Part shown: one piece after another, positions 1-9,890 of the stretch
Layout of the letters: every line of letters starts with the position of its first letter
Position numbering within the stretch: position 1 is the first letter of the stretch
NCBI RefSeq assembly: GCF_020911925.1
Contig: NZ_CP087134.1
Span: forward strand, 868,001 to 932,000
Source of the DNA: Flavobacterium cupriresistens
Lineage (GTDB): Bacteria; Bacteroidota; Bacteroidia; Flavobacteriales; Flavobacteriaceae
Direction of reading: 5' to 3'
Length of the DNA: 64,000 nucleotides
Position numbers and translations under genes: made by a program
The notes under the pieces: generated by a model
Database searches by the model: none
Seen by the model: the letters and a program-made list of their open reading frames with translations, nothing else
Told to the model about the DNA's origin: nothing

Positions 1-332
1 TCTTCACCATACTCATTTGTACCTTTATCTCCCTCCGTAGCCAACAATATGATATTATAAATAGGAATTAGAATATACCAACCACTTTTACCAATATCAT
101 GCATTCTTCTGATTGCAACAGCAATTGATGGAATAAAAACGGCTAAGCTATAGACGTTTGCTAAAGGGGTAATGCTAGGCGAGATTAATGCAGCAATAAA
201 ACCTACTATAAATCCAAATATAATGCTTACAATAATGTTTGCCAAAAAGAACATCCAGTACTCTTTTCTTCTTGCTCTTCCTTCAAAATTTGCATAGTTT
301 TCAAAAACCACTTTTTTGTACCATTCAATCAT
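1..332 (-). CDS. DUF805 family membrane protein (partial, 3' end outside window)
   Basis: The reverse strand reads from an ATG at 332 to the window edge, giving about 110 residues without a stop. The product starts MIEWYKKVVFENYANFEGRA and continues with the RRKEYWMF motif, two hydrophobic segments, and RRMHDIGKSGW. These are hallmarks of the DUF805 (YhaH/YhaI-like) inner-membrane family. The end with PIYNIILL and GDKGTNEYGE also fits, so only a few residues are probably missing. The function of the family is not established. It was placed by motif only; I am confident of the family and not of any role. Confidence 0.85.
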   Translation of the reverse strand, partial: MIEWYKKVVFENYANFEGRARRKEYWMFFLANIIVSIIFGFIVGFIAALISPSITPLANVYSLAVFIPSIAVAIRRMHDIGKSGWYILIPIYNIILLATEGDKGTNEYGE

Positions 333-522
333 AATTAATATTGTTTGTTAGTTAATTCCTACTCTTTAGGATTTTCGGTTACTCCTTCAGATTCTAAAGA
401 AATCCTATTTAGATTGATTCTTCAAAAAATCGAAAACAATATTATTAAAAATTAACAAATAAAACTAATAATCGTCACAATATTTACAGGAAAAGACTCG
501 TTATTAAAACCCAAAATAAAGG

Positions 523-1473
523 TTAAGAAACAGAATAAAGCGCTTTTATTTTATCGACAATTACCTGAGCCAGACGCTCATGACTTTCAAATGTCCATCC
601 GGCAATATGAGGTGTCAGCAAAACGTTTTTAGCTTCCAGTAAATATTGGAAAGCCTCGGGTGTATTTTTATCTTGAAAAAGCGTCTCAAAAGACAACTTT
701 TCGTATTCCAAAACATCTAAACCGGCTCCTAAAATCCTTTGCGTTTTCATCGCTTCCACTAAATCGGCCGTTACAATATTTTTCCCACGAGAGGTATTGA
801 TAATCCAAAACGGTTTTGCAAAAGCTTTTATAAAATCAGCATTGACCATTTTATCTGTTTCGGGAGTCCATGGAAGATGCAAACTCAACACATCAGCTTT
901 TTCTTGCAACTCCGACAAAGAAACCTGTTTAGCGTTTTCATCACCAACATTATCCAAAATATCATAACAAAGAACCGTTGTCTCAAATCCGCGCAGTTTC
1001 TTTGCAAAAGCTTTCCCCATATTTCCGTACCCAATAATACCCACTGTTTTGCCGTCAAGTTCATGACCACGGTTACTTTCGCGGTTCCATTGTCCGTTTT
1101 TTATTTCTGCATCGGCTTGATTCAAATTATTAAACAAAGACAAAATTACTCCTAACGAATGTTCTGCAACAGCGTTGCGATTTCCCTCAGGTGCTGCAAT
1201 CAGATGAATTCCTTTTGCTTCAGCATACTCACAATCAATACTTTCTAAACCCGCTCCCACTCTGGCAATAAATTGCAGATTAACGGCTTTGTCTAAAAAG
1301 GTTTTATCAATTTTAAAACGGCTTCGGATTACGATTCCGTTGTAATTGTGAATTTTAGCTTCTATTTCTTCTTTAGTAGATTTAAAATCGGCCTCATTTT
1401 CAAAATTAGCTTCTTCTAATTGTTTCCAGAGAATAGGGTTATTACTGTCGATATGTAGAATTTTTGTGCTCAT
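523..1473 (-). CDS. D-2-hydroxyacid dehydrogenase (phosphoglycerate dehydrogenase-like)
   Basis: A 316-residue cytoplasmic NAD-dependent oxidoreductase. The Rossmann fingerprint GIIGYGNMG lies at about 145-153. The family's catalytic triad is visible as Arg in NTSRG (about 229), Glu in the LDVLEYE segment (about 256-258) and His in LLTPHIAGWT (about 289). It is the short form and lacks the ACT domain of classical SerA. It could therefore be a serine-pathway SerA or a general 2-ketoacid reductase; the sequence alone does not decide. It stands alone on the reverse strand, divergent from nhaA across 197 bases. Confidence 0.88.
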   Translation of the reverse strand: MSTKILHIDSNNPILWKQLEEANFENEADFKSTKEEIEAKIHNYNGIVIRSRFKIDKTFLDKAVNLQFIARVGAGLESIDCEYAEAKGIHLIAAPEGNRNAVAEHSLGVILSLFNNLNQADAEIKNGQWNRESNRGHELDGKTVGIIGYGNMGKAFAKKLRGFETTVLCYDILDNVGDENAKQVSLSELQEKADVLSLHLPWTPETDKMVNADFIKAFAKPFWIINTSRGKNIVTADLVEAMKTQRILGAGLDVLEYEKLSFETLFQDKNTPEAFQYLLEAKNVLLTPHIAGWTFESHERLAQVIVDKIKALYSVS

Positions 1474-1596
1474 AAATAAATTTAATTATACGAATTGAAA
1501 AACAAAAATACAGCATATTCTTCATTTTTGAATTCCAAAAAACATAGTTTCCGCCCAAACAAAACGTTCTGACTTTTTTATTGGCTTTATTTTTTT

Positions 1597-1604
1597 TAAC
1601 TTTG
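1597..1604 (+). promoter_or_regulatory. Putative -7 box (TAACTTTG) for nhaA
   Basis: TAACTTTG matches the Bacteroidota -7 consensus TAnnTTTG and lies 67 bases before the nhaA ATG. A TTG at 1581 is closer than the usual -33 spacing, so only the -7 element is supported. Confidence 0.4.
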
Positions 1605-1670
1605 AATAATCGAGAAATCTCAGGCTTTTTTGCCTTTCTCTTGTTTCCGCATCTTTAGAATATATTCCAC

Positions 1671-2834
1671 ATGAAATTAACCAAAACTTTTAAAGCCTTT
1701 TTTGCAAACGAAAAATCAGGAGGGCTTCTTTTACTTTTTGTCACTATACTGTCCCTTTATCTGGCTAACTCTTCTATGCAAGCTGATTATATTAGTTTCT
1801 GGGATCACGATTTGGGAGGACATTCGATCACACACTGGATTAACGACGGCTTGATGACGATTTTCTTCTTATTGATTGGTTTAGAATTAGAACGTGAAAT
1901 TTATCATGGAGAGCTATCGAGCATCAGAAATGCCTCATTGCCAATTATGGCTGCTTTTGGTGGTATGCTTGTGCCGGCAGCAATTTTCCTTGCTTTAAAT
2001 TTTGGTACCGCTACGCAAAACGGCGCCGGAATACCAATGGCAACGGATATTGCTTTTGCAATTGGAATTTTATCGCTTTTGGGAAGCCGCGTTCCTGCCT
2101 CTCTAAAAGTATTTTTAACCGCATTGGCCGTAATCGACGATTTAGGAGCGATCATTGTTATTGCCATTTTCTACACCACAACGATAGCTTTTGTAAATCT
2201 TGCCATTGCATTGGGAATTTGGGCTCTTTTATTTGTCTTGAATCGAATGAAAGTTTACAATATTATTCCATATTTAATTGGTGGTGTCCTGATGTGGTAT
2301 TTTATGCTTAATTCCGGTGTTCACGCTACTATTACGGGAGTTATACTAGCCTTTGTAATTCCTTTTGGGAATGGTGACGAAAATTCTGTTTCTCATAAAC
2401 TGGAACACTTCCTGCACAAACCTGTCGCTTTTGTTATTCTTCCTTTATTCGCTATGGCAAATACCTGTATCCCGATTGAATCGGACTGGCACGAAGGTTT
2501 AAACCATCCCAACACATACGGTATTATTTTAGGATTAGTAGTTGGAAAACCTCTTGGAATCTTTTTGTTTTCTTTGATCGGAGTAAGTGCCGGTATGTGT
2601 ACACTACCCAAAAACCTCAAATGGGCTCATGTCATAGGTGCGGGAATGCTTGGAGGAATTGGTTTTACCATGTCAATCTTCATTACCATTTTAGCTTTTC
2701 ACGATCCCGAAACCATTGTTTTTTCTAAAATAGCCATTTTAATCGCCTCTGTAGTTTCCGGACTATTTGGCTTCTGTTATTTGAAATATACTTTGAATCA
2801 AAAGAAAAAAACGAAATCCAAAATTCCAACGTAA
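1671..2834 (+). CDS. nhaA: Na+/H+ antiporter NhaA
   Basis: A 387-residue inner-membrane protein, the usual length for NhaA, with about 11-12 hydrophobic segments. The signature ALAVIDDLGAIIVIAIFYT carries the paired aspartates (about 156-157) that bind and exchange Na+ for protons in characterised NhaA. Other family blocks are NDGLMTIFFLLIGLELERE near 58-75, TDIAFAIGIL near 125-134, and GIGFTMSIFI near the C-terminus. Its expected role is electrogenic Na+ export and pH/salt homeostasis. The gene stands alone, and a hairpin that starts inside its last codons follows it. Confidence 0.95.
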   Translation: MKLTKTFKAFFANEKSGGLLLLFVTILSLYLANSSMQADYISFWDHDLGGHSITHWINDGLMTIFFLLIGLELEREIYHGELSSIRNASLPIMAAFGGMLVPAAIFLALNFGTATQNGAGIPMATDIAFAIGILSLLGSRVPASLKVFLTALAVIDDLGAIIVIAIFYTTTIAFVNLAIALGIWALLFVLNRMKVYNIIPYLIGGVLMWYFMLNSGVHATITGVILAFVIPFGNGDENSVSHKLEHFLHKPVAFVILPLFAMANTCIPIESDWHEGLNHPNTYGIILGLVVGKPLGIFLFSLIGVSAGMCTLPKNLKWAHVIGAGMLGGIGFTMSIFITILAFHDPETIVFSKIAILIASVVSGLFGFCYLKYTLNQKKKTKSKIPT

Positions 2835-2860
2835 CGTTGTTGGAATTTTGGATTAAAAAA
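2815..2860 (+). terminator. Terminator overlapping the nhaA stop codon
   Basis: A 16-base left arm (2815-2830) pairs perfectly with 2839-2854 around an 8-base loop that contains the TAA stop, and an A/T run follows. The last codons of nhaA therefore also form the terminator stem. It may serve both strands, because the next gene converges from the right. Confidence 0.75.
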
Positions 2861-2902
2861 TGGGCCTATATAAAGTACTTACAATTGCAAAACAATTCCA
2901 GT

Positions 2903-4078
2903 CTAAAGATGTAGCGGACCAAATACCCTGACCTTGCCGCTAAAGCCATTATTACTTGAGGTTGCACCAATAGCCTCAATGCTACCATCTGCCGAGAGCG
3001 AGACACTATTACCGCTATAATCATTGGCGTTACCATTAATACAGGCAACCTGTGTCCAACCTTCTACCCTATTTTTGTAGACCTTCACTTGCCCGGAATT
3101 GACACCATTGACATTGCCTCCCGTAGCTCCAATCGCCAATACATTACCGGCTGCAGAGAGCGAAACACTAATACCGAAATAATAACCACTTGCTTCTCCA
3201 TTAATCGCTGTTAACTCCGTCCAGCGCGTTGAGTTCCATTTATATACCTTAACTTGTCCTGAGTACTCCCCATTAGACTTTGCTCCATATGCTCCAACAG
3301 CCAAAGTACCGCCATCCGCAGCGAGGGAAACACTTGCGCCAAAATAACTCCCCTTTTTACCATTAAAAGTAGTCCCTACTTGCATCCAATTCCCATCATT
3401 ATTCTTGTAGACCTGTACTTGACCTGAATTTTCACCATTGGCATTACCGGCACTGGCTCCAATAGCAAGGATACTACCGTCTACAGAAAGGGAAATACTT
3501 TGTGTACTGCAATAGCTGCTTGCTCCTCCAATAATTGTATTTCCAATCTGTGTCCAATTTCCATTCCAATTTTTATAGACTTTCGCTTGTATCGCATCAC
3601 CATCTGATTGTCCCCTGGCCACAACAGCAAAAACATTACCATTTGATGAAAGCGAAAGACCATTACCGTAAAAACAACCATTAGAAAAAGCTACTTTAAC
3701 ATCAATCCCTTGCTGTTTCCAATCTCCATCCTCTTTCTTATACACCCGAATCAAACCATTGTTCGTTACAATAGCCAACGTATTACTATCAGCAGAAAGA
3801 GAAACAAAAGAACCAACGGTTTCGTAAGCCGCTTTTCCATTAATTGCAGTACCTTCCTGCGTCCAGCCCTCTGCAGTATTCCTATACACTCGAACCTGAC
3901 CTGAAGATGTTCCGTTATCTGTAGCGCTGGGTGCCCCAACAGCCAGCGTCTTGCCATCTGCGGAAAGCGAAACACTTCTGCCACTATTAGAATTAAGCTC
4001 CCCGACAATATCAACTCCCACTTGTGTTTGTCCAAAACCAAGTATTGGAAATAATAAAATAAATAATTTTGTTTTCAT
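2903..4078 (-). CDS. Secreted FG-GAP / beta-propeller repeat protein
   Basis: A 391-residue protein with an N-terminal signal peptide (MKTKLFILLFPILGFGQ). It has about seven repeats of roughly 50 residues built on GQVKVYKN, GWTQ, and SVSLSADGxxLAIGA. These are FG-GAP/integrin-alpha-like blades, so a seven-bladed propeller exported from the cell is likely. Relatives in Flavobacteriia often end with a T9SS sorting domain (YPNP motif). This one stops at GKVRVFGPLHL just after the last blade and has no such tail, so it may be C-terminally shortened or exported otherwise. Substrate and role are unknown. Confidence 0.8.
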   Translation of the reverse strand: MKTKLFILLFPILGFGQTQVGVDIVGELNSNSGRSVSLSADGKTLAVGAPSATDNGTSSGQVRVYRNTAEGWTQEGTAINGKAAYETVGSFVSLSADSNTLAIVTNNGLIRVYKKEDGDWKQQGIDVKVAFSNGCFYGNGLSLSSNGNVFAVVARGQSDGDAIQAKVYKNWNGNWTQIGNTIIGGASSYCSTQSISLSVDGSILAIGASAGNANGENSGQVQVYKNNDGNWMQVGTTFNGKKGSYFGASVSLAADGGTLAVGAYGAKSNGEYSGQVKVYKWNSTRWTELTAINGEASGYYFGISVSLSAAGNVLAIGATGGNVNGVNSGQVKVYKNRVEGWTQVACINGNANDYSGNSVSLSADGSIEAIGATSSNNGFSGKVRVFGPLHL

Positions 4079-4233
4079 CCTTGCAAAAATTTATAAATCA
4101 ATGCAAAGTACTTCTCGGCTATCATACCGACTTTATTCACTTTATTTCTGTGAAAACAAAAATTATACTCGTATGTTCTCTTGAGAAATTTGATTAAGGA
4201 AAAGTTTAAACTATCATCAGCTAAAAAAGAAAA

Positions 4234-4280
4234 AATCCCAAATCCCAACATTCATAAGTTGGAATTTGGGATTTAAAAAA
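4234..4280 (-). terminator. Terminator downstream of proC
   Basis: Arms 4234-4250 and 4259-4275 pair with one mismatch around an 8-base loop and are flanked by A and T runs. It lies just past the proC stop on the reverse strand and in front of the FG-GAP gene's upstream region. Its arms resemble the TTGGAATTT-type stem after nhaA. Confidence 0.75.
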
Positions 4281-4302
4281 TTGGAATTTTACTTCCCGAA
4301 TT

Positions 4303-5079
4303 TTATCCTTTTATCTGTTTCAGCGAAGTTTTGATTCCTTTAATTAAAGAAGAACTAAATCCGTTGTGTTCCATTTCATTAAGTCCCACAATGGTACAAC
4401 CCTGTGGTGTCGTAACCCGATCGATTAATTGTTCCGGATGTACCTTTTCCTCTAAAAGCATTTTTGCAGCTCCTTTCACCGTTTGCGCTGCTATGGCTAA
4501 AGCGGTATTCGAGTCAAATCCAATCTCGATTCCTGCCTGCATAGAAGCACGAATATAACGCAAAGCATATGCTGTACCGCAAGCTCCCAAAACAGTTGCA
4601 GCATCCATCAGTTTTTCATCGATTATAGGAGCAGTCCCTAAATCCTGAAACAAATCTACAATTGGCAATGCTTTTTCTCTGTCTTTTTCGGGAAAAGAGA
4701 TACAGGTAGCGGATTCTCCAAATTGGGCCGCAATATTGGGCATAATTCGGATCACCGGAAATTCATTATTTGTTTTAGTTTGAAGCATCTCAAGAGATAA
4801 TCCACTCACAGCAGAAGCGATAGTTTGGTTTTTGATCACCGGCAAAATTTCTGCTAAAACAGTATCAACCTGATACGGTTTAATGGTTAAGATCACCACA
4901 TCAGCTTCTTGAATATTTTGTTTATTGTCGGATGAAACTGTAATTCCGTATTCAGACAAATACTGAATACTGGCTGTGTTTCTCCTTGTAACAGTAACCT
5001 GATTGTGTTTAGAGAATTGTGCAATTCCGAGCGCAATAGAAACACCAAGGTTTCCTCCTCCTATAATGTGTACTTTCAT
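4303..5079 (-). CDS. proC: Pyrroline-5-carboxylate reductase
   Basis: A 258-residue enzyme for the last step of proline synthesis, NAD(P)H-dependent reduction of 1-pyrroline-5-carboxylate. The N-terminal dinucleotide motif is IIGGGNLG (about 5-12). Family blocks follow: VILTIKPYQV, SAVSGLSLEML, IRIMPNIAAQFGESAT, the helical dimerisation domain with LGACGTAYALRYI, and the signature TTPQGCTIVGLNEME near the C-terminus. The length is typical. It is the last gene of the leftward block, 115 bases after mgtE, and a strong hairpin follows it. Confidence 0.93.
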   Translation of the reverse strand: MKVHIIGGGNLGVSIALGIAQFSKHNQVTVTRRNTASIQYLSEYGITVSSDNKQNIQEADVVILTIKPYQVDTVLAEILPVIKNQTIASAVSGLSLEMLQTKTNNEFPVIRIMPNIAAQFGESATCISFPEKDREKALPIVDLFQDLGTAPIIDEKLMDAATVLGACGTAYALRYIRASMQAGIEIGFDSNTALAIAAQTVKGAAKMLLEEKVHPEQLIDRVTTPQGCTIVGLNEMEHNGFSSSLIKGIKTSLKQIKG

Positions 5080-5194
5080 TTTGGTTGTTTTTTGGTCTGT
5101 TTTCTGAGCTGATTAACAGTTTGTTTTCCGCTTACAAATTACATAGATTTTATTCATTTTAAATCACTGAAATCCATCAATTTGTGGCAAAAAT

Positions 5195-6544
5195 TTAAAA
5201 TCCAAGAATCAATTTGGCGACTCCAAAGTAGAGCATAATTCCAAAGACATCATTGGTCGTGGTGATAAAAGGACCTGTTGCAATTGCCGGGTCGATTTTA
5301 TTTTTATGTAGAAAAAGCGGCACTAAAGTTCCTAAGGTTGCAGCAAACAAAATTACCACGATCATCGAAATTGAAATTGCTAATCCTACTAAATATTGCT
5401 GATACATCACCGAATGGTAGCCTAATAAAAGTAACGAGATAATCGTTCCCGAAATCATCGATACGCTAATTTCCTTGCTGAAATAACCGCGGCTAAATTC
5501 TTTTAAAGTTCCGTTCGCCAAACCCTGAACAACGATTGCCGATGCCTGAACACCGATATTTCCTGCTGTTGCAGAAAGTAAAGGCACGAAAATAATTAAG
5601 GTAGAATATTTTTGAAAGGTTGCTTCGTTGCCTTTCAGCACAAAGGAAGCGACAATTTCAATCACCATTCCGATTAGAAGCCAAGGTAAACGTGCTTTTG
5701 TCAGTTCAAGAACGCTGTCATTTGACTCTACGTCTTGTGTAATACCGGCCGCTAATTGGTAATCTTTGTCGGCTTCATCTTTGATCACGTCTACGATATC
5801 ATCAATCGTAATACGGCCCACCAAACGTCCTAATTCGTCGACAACAGGAATCGCCTCTAGATCGTATTTCTGCATGATACGTGCCACCTCAACATCTTCG
5901 GTATCTACATTTACAAAATTCAGCTTTCGGATATAAATATCACTAATTTGAGTTTTAGTGGAAGTTGTTAATAAATCTTTTAGCGAAAGCCTTCCTTTCA
6001 ATCGGTTTTCGTCATCAACAACATAAATAGAATGTACTCTGGATACGTTTTCTGCCTGAATACGCATTTCTTTCACGCAAGTTAGTACATTCCAATTTTC
6101 ATTGACTTTTACCAACTCTTTTCCCATCAAACCACCGGCAGAGTTTTCATCGTAACGCAATAATTCGACAATGTCTTTTGCGTGTTCAACGTCATTTAAC
6201 TCTGAGATTACTTCGGCTTTAATTTCCTGAGAAAGTTCTGCGATAATATCTGCCGCATCATTGGTTTCAAGCTCATCAAGCTCTTCTGCAATTTCTTTCG
6301 GCGAAAGTCGGCTTAAGATATTCTCCCGCAAATCATCTTCCAACTCTAAAAGAATCTCAGCCGTTTTATCACTATCTAAAACTTTAAAGATGTAAGTTGC
6401 CTCATCAAAATCTAATTCATCTAAGATTTCGGCGATATCGGCATGGTGCATATCATTCAGTAAAACTTCAAGTTCTTTGTCGTTTTTACTAACAATGTGC
6501 TCTTCTAATTGTTGGACTAATTCTTTGCTAACTTTGAACTCCAT
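5195..6544 (-). CDS. mgtE: Magnesium transporter MgtE
   Basis: A 449-residue protein with the full MgtE layout. An acidic N-domain contains repeated LDELDFDEA and [11 protein letters not shown] segments. A pair of CBS domains follows (about 130-255, with [28 protein letters not shown] and [16 protein letters not shown]). The C-terminal half has about five membrane helices with the pore segment [13 protein letters not shown] and a [10 protein letters not shown] segment. In studied members the cytosolic domains sense Mg2+ and gate the channel. The start overlaps the ksgA 3' end by 17 bases, so the two are almost certainly co-transcribed. Confidence 0.94.
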   Translation of the reverse strand: MEFKVSKELVQQLEEHIVSKNDKELEVLLNDMHHADIAEILDELDFDEATYIFKVLDSDKTAEILLELEDDLRENILSRLSPKEIAEELDELETNDAADIIAELSQEIKAEVISELNDVEHAKDIVELLRYDENSAGGLMGKELVKVNENWNVLTCVKEMRIQAENVSRVHSIYVVDDENRLKGRLSLKDLLTTSTKTQISDIYIRKLNFVNVDTEDVEVARIMQKYDLEAIPVVDELGRLVGRITIDDIVDVIKDEADKDYQLAAGITQDVESNDSVLELTKARLPWLLIGMVIEIVASFVLKGNEATFQKYSTLIIFVPLLSATAGNIGVQASAIVVQGLANGTLKEFSRGYFSKEISVSMISGTIISLLLLGYHSVMYQQYLVGLAISISMIVVILFAATLGTLVPLFLHKNKIDPAIATGPFITTTNDVFGIMLYFGVAKLILGF

Positions 6545-7313
6545 CGGCTTCTATTTTTTGAGTCAAAACAATAAATTCTTCAACGCTCAGCTGCTCGGGA
6601 CGTTTATCAAAGATAGTGTCTTCTCGCAATTGGTCTGATAAATTTAATGTTTTCAAACTGTTACGTAATGTTTTTCGTCTTTGCTGAAAAGCAGTTTTCA
6701 CCACTGTAAAGAACAACCTTTCACCACAAGGAAGACTATAATCTTCCTTTCGGGTCATTTTCATCACACCCGATTTAACCTTGGGCGGAGGAATAAAAAC
6801 ATTTTCGTCAACAGTAAACAAATACTCTGTATGATAGAAAGCCTGAGCTAAAACGGATAAGATTCCGTATGCTTTTGATCCTTTTTTCTCGCAGATTCGT
6901 TCTGCAACTTCTTTTTGAAACATCCCCGAAAACTCCGGAATCTGATGTTTGAACTCCAGGGTTCTGAAAACAATCTGAGTCGAAATATTATACGGGAAAT
7001 TCCCAATAATAGCGAATTGTTTGTTCTCGTAAACCTCGTTAATATTGTATTTCAGGAAATCCTGAGAGATAATTTTATCTTTAAGTTTTGGATAATTTTC
7101 ACCCAAATACACCACTGATTCTGTATCAATCTCGATCACATGGGTATTAATTGGTTTATCAAGCAAATATTTAGTCAGCACACCCATCCCCGGTCCTATT
7201 TCTAAAACCTCATCATATCCTTCTAAACTCAAAGTATCTGCAATTGCTTTGGCAATACTTTCATCTTTCAGGAAATGCTGTCCTAAATGTTTTTTGGCTT
7301 TTACTTTTTCCAT
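6528..7313 (-). CDS. rsmA: 16S rRNA (adenine1518/1519-N6)-dimethyltransferase KsgA/RsmA
   Basis: A 261-residue SAM-dependent methyltransferase that dimethylates two adenines near the 16S rRNA 3' end. N-terminal [14 protein letters not shown] is the family opening. The SAM motif is [16 protein letters not shown] (about 36-51). The catalytic motif IV is NFPYNIS at 105-111 (NLPY or NPPY in many homologues). [12 protein letters not shown] and the [12 protein letters not shown] helix complete the signature. It overlaps mgtE by 17 bases, an arrangement that links the two genes in one transcript. Confidence 0.96.
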   Translation of the reverse strand: MEKVKAKKHLGQHFLKDESIAKAIADTLSLEGYDEVLEIGPGMGVLTKYLLDKPINTHVIEIDTESVVYLGENYPKLKDKIISQDFLKYNINEVYENKQFAIIGNFPYNISTQIVFRTLEFKHQIPEFSGMFQKEVAERICEKKGSKAYGILSVLAQAFYHTEYLFTVDENVFIPPPKVKSGVMKMTRKEDYSLPCGERLFFTVVKTAFQQRRKTLRNSLKTLNLSDQLREDTIFDKRPEQLSVEEFIVLTQKIEADGVQS

Positions 7314-7429
7314 TATTCTATTTTATTTGCCACAAGGGCCTAAGAGGTTTGGTTTAGCCACAAAGGCGCTAAGACACAACTCTTTATTTTTTATTTATTT
7401 CTTGTAACTGCTGAATATTTCACAAATAT

Positions 7430-7615
7430 CTAGTCTCTTTTAATTACAATAAGAAAATTGTCTTTATTCTTATCAATCTTATTTTTCACAGGAAATCGAC
7501 TAACGCTCTCCATTAAACGCAAAAAGCTATAGAATCTCTCTACTTTAGACAGCTTAAAAAATTCCTCTTGCTGTTGTTTATTGCTTTCTTCTTTGGTTTG
7601 AAATCGAATTTCCAT
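7430..7615 (-). CDS. Small conserved-looking hypothetical protein
   Basis: A 61-residue cytoplasmic protein starting MEIRFQTKEESNKQQQEEFF. It has a Gln/Glu-rich amphipathic start, then SKVERFYSFLRLMESVSRFP and a Lys-rich tail. It has no membrane segment or known motif. It has a proper ATG and sits in line between the DUF4286 gene and ksgA on the same strand with short gaps, which supports a real gene. I do not recognise a function. Confidence 0.6.
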   Translation of the reverse strand: MEIRFQTKEESNKQQQEEFFKLSKVERFYSFLRLMESVSRFPVKNKIDKNKDNFLIVIKRD

Positions 7616-7690
7616 TAGCTTATCTATTTATAAAAATGAATCCTTCTATCTTAAAGATCGAAACTGAAAACGGAGACTGAGACTGAAATA

Positions 7691-8002
7691 CTAATGTTCC
7701 GAAACTACTTCCAGTTCTGTTCTGAAAGAAAGCATTTTATCTGCGAAAAGCTCTAAAGCCTCCTGACGAAATCTTGGTGCGTCTTCCATATAATACTGCT
7801 CTAAAGTCTGTTTGCTATCCGTAACATATTGAACAGAGTAGGTTACACCGCCCATTTCCTCTTCAATTAAAACCTTTACAATTCTGGCGGAAGAAAATTT
7901 CCCTGTCCCTAAAATTTCCGGTATATGTTTTTCCTGCATCCATTTTAACCATTGGTCATGAACGCTTTCGTGTATGTTTGTGGTAACGTTGTAAATAATC
8001 AT
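7691..8002 (-). CDS. DUF4286 family protein
   Basis: A 103-residue protein beginning MIIYNVTTNIHESVHDQWLK. I chose the ATG at 8002 because family members start MIIYN; the longer open frame to 8122 would overlap the upstream gene and adds an uncharacteristic Lys/Arg-rich extension. The body has the DUF4286 pattern (WLKWMQEKHIPEILGTG, SVQYVTDSKQTLEQYY, FRTELEVV), a small ferredoxin-like alpha/beta fold similar to antibiotic-biosynthesis monooxygenase folds. The role is unknown. It follows the TPR gene after 67 bases and is probably part of the same operon. Confidence 0.82.
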   Translation of the reverse strand: MIIYNVTTNIHESVHDQWLKWMQEKHIPEILGTGKFSSARIVKVLIEEEMGGVTYSVQYVTDSKQTLEQYYMEDAPRFRQEALELFADKMLSFRTELEVVSEH

Positions 8003-8069
8003 TCTGTCTCTTCTTTTAATTCTTATTATTCTCAGAGTTTGGAATTTGGAATTTCCTTTTTTTGGAATT

Positions 8070-9851
8070 TTACAAATTGGTATCTCCCCGCAATTGGCGG
8101 TATTTTTTTCTCGCATCAACAAAGTAAATACTGTCCTGATGGTTAAAAATTATCTTTTCATATAAAGGCTTTGCCTTTTCTGTGTCTTTCAATTCATCGT
8201 TGTAAATTTCTGCGGAGAAGTACAACGCCTCGTCTACATAAATTCCGTCGCTGTGATGGTCAATAATTTGCTGATATTGACTTAAAGCTGCACTATAATC
8301 TGCCAGACTTTCATAAATTTTACCTAAACGCAACATCGTAACAGCTTCAATTTCCTGCCCTTTAAAGGTTTTCAAAATCCCCTGAAACTGGCCTATAGCT
8401 TCCTGTTTTTTATTTTGATATAGCAGAAAATCGCCTTTAGCAAACTGTTTCAATGCCGTTTGTGTCGAATCGGCAACGGTATTATCGTTTATCAGCAAAA
8501 AATATTCAAGAGCATCATTGGCAATCAATTGTGTATTGGCCGATTTAAGTTCTTTAAACTGTTTTAAAGCCCATTCAAAATCGGTTTTGTAATAACTTGT
8601 TTTAGCAGCTTTCAAACTTGCCTCATGTGACATAACATCATTCTTTAAATCCAATTGAATTTGCGAATAATAAATCAAGGCTTGATTGAATTTTTCTTCC
8701 AAAAGCAAGATATCTCCCAACTCCATTTTAGCATCAGCCTGTTGATAATCGTTCAGATTAAGCTCTAATGCCTTTTTAATAATTGCCTTGCCCTCTTCCG
8801 GTTTTTTTAAATTGAAAGCCAGAAAATGTGCCTGAATTATTTGCAAAGATAAGGTAAAAGGAGTGATTTCATAGGTTGTAAGCAATTGTTGCAGTTCTGC
8901 ATCAATTGCAGGGTAGTCTTTTTCTTGTGCTTTTGCAATTTTAATCTGCATCAGACGTGCGTTTGTCTGAATCAACAAATCTAAATCTCTGGTATTTAAA
9001 AGAATAAAATTTAGAATTTCTGAAGCCGTTTCGGTGTCGTCTTCATTCAATGCAAACTGACTCAGATTCACAATACTCATCAACGATTCCGGTTCTCTTT
9101 TATAAATGGCTTTCTCCTGAATAAAAGCCTTTCCGAATTCTTTCTGTTGCACATAAAACCAACTCAGATAATGATTCCAGAACACGTCCTGATCTTTTTG
9201 TGTTCTCAGGATTAATGCCTTTCTCATTGCATCTTTAAAACTTGTATTATCTGCCTCGCCATTCATAAAACGGGACAATTGTGTCTGAATTAAATTGGCA
9301 TTTTGAGGATTCTGGTAGGATTCGGTTAACAAAAGGTCTATCATCAAATCGGTCTTTCCTAACTGACCGTACAACATTCCGATTTGAAAATTAAAATTGT
9401 AATTCGGCTGTATTTCCATTGCCGTTTGATACGCTTTTAAAGCATATTCCAACAATACTTTTTTCTCGAATGAATTTCCGATTCCGTAAACATCATTTGG
9501 GTTTGTTCGGATTTTTTCAATTGCTTGCTCGTAATAGTCTTTGGCTTTGGATTCGTTTTTCTGAAGTTGAAAATTATATCCTAATTCTACTAAAAAAATA
9601 CCTTGTTTGTATCGGTTGTATCTTTCCTGAATCGCTTTTTGAGCAATATCAAATTGCTGCAATTGCTGATAGCAATCTACAGTTCTTAAAAAATACTGAC
9701 TGTTGGATGGTGAACCACTTAAAAGCTGTTCGTAACTGACTTTAGCTTTTTCAAAATCGCCTTTATCGTAGTAATATTGAGCGAGTTGCTCATTTTGTGC
9801 AAATGTAAGGGTGGACCACAACAAAACGATATAGATAAAGATGTTTTTCAT
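8070..9851 (-). CDS. Exported tetratricopeptide-repeat protein
   Basis: A 593-residue protein with a signal peptide (MKNIFIYIVLLWSTLTFAQ), so it is periplasmic or secreted. TPR units run through the whole length: YYYDKGDFEKAKVSYEQLL at about 26-44, a block with ALKAYQTAMEIQPNYNF, LEEKFNQALIYYSQI, LADYSAALSQYQQII and TEKAKPLYEKIIF. Such arrays are protein-interaction scaffolds, and no catalytic domain is visible. It lies between serS and the DUF4286 gene on one strand. A terminator between it and serS suggests it has its own promoter. Confidence 0.85.
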   Translation of the reverse strand: MKNIFIYIVLLWSTLTFAQNEQLAQYYYDKGDFEKAKVSYEQLLSGSPSNSQYFLRTVDCYQQLQQFDIAQKAIQERYNRYKQGIFLVELGYNFQLQKNESKAKDYYEQAIEKIRTNPNDVYGIGNSFEKKVLLEYALKAYQTAMEIQPNYNFNFQIGMLYGQLGKTDLMIDLLLTESYQNPQNANLIQTQLSRFMNGEADNTSFKDAMRKALILRTQKDQDVFWNHYLSWFYVQQKEFGKAFIQEKAIYKREPESLMSIVNLSQFALNEDDTETASEILNFILLNTRDLDLLIQTNARLMQIKIAKAQEKDYPAIDAELQQLLTTYEITPFTLSLQIIQAHFLAFNLKKPEEGKAIIKKALELNLNDYQQADAKMELGDILLLEEKFNQALIYYSQIQLDLKNDVMSHEASLKAAKTSYYKTDFEWALKQFKELKSANTQLIANDALEYFLLINDNTVADSTQTALKQFAKGDFLLYQNKKQEAIGQFQGILKTFKGQEIEAVTMLRLGKIYESLADYSAALSQYQQIIDHHSDGIYVDEALYFSAEIYNDELKDTEKAKPLYEKIIFNHQDSIYFVDARKKYRQLRGDTNL

Positions 9852-9890
9852 ATTTCAGTTTTTTTGAGTTGTAGTTGCCGTTACTAAATT

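Noticed and set aside
7691..8122. The longer start of the DUF4286 gene at 8122
   Set aside because: It would overlap the TPR gene's end and add a non-conserved basic stretch; MIIYN at 8002 is the family start.
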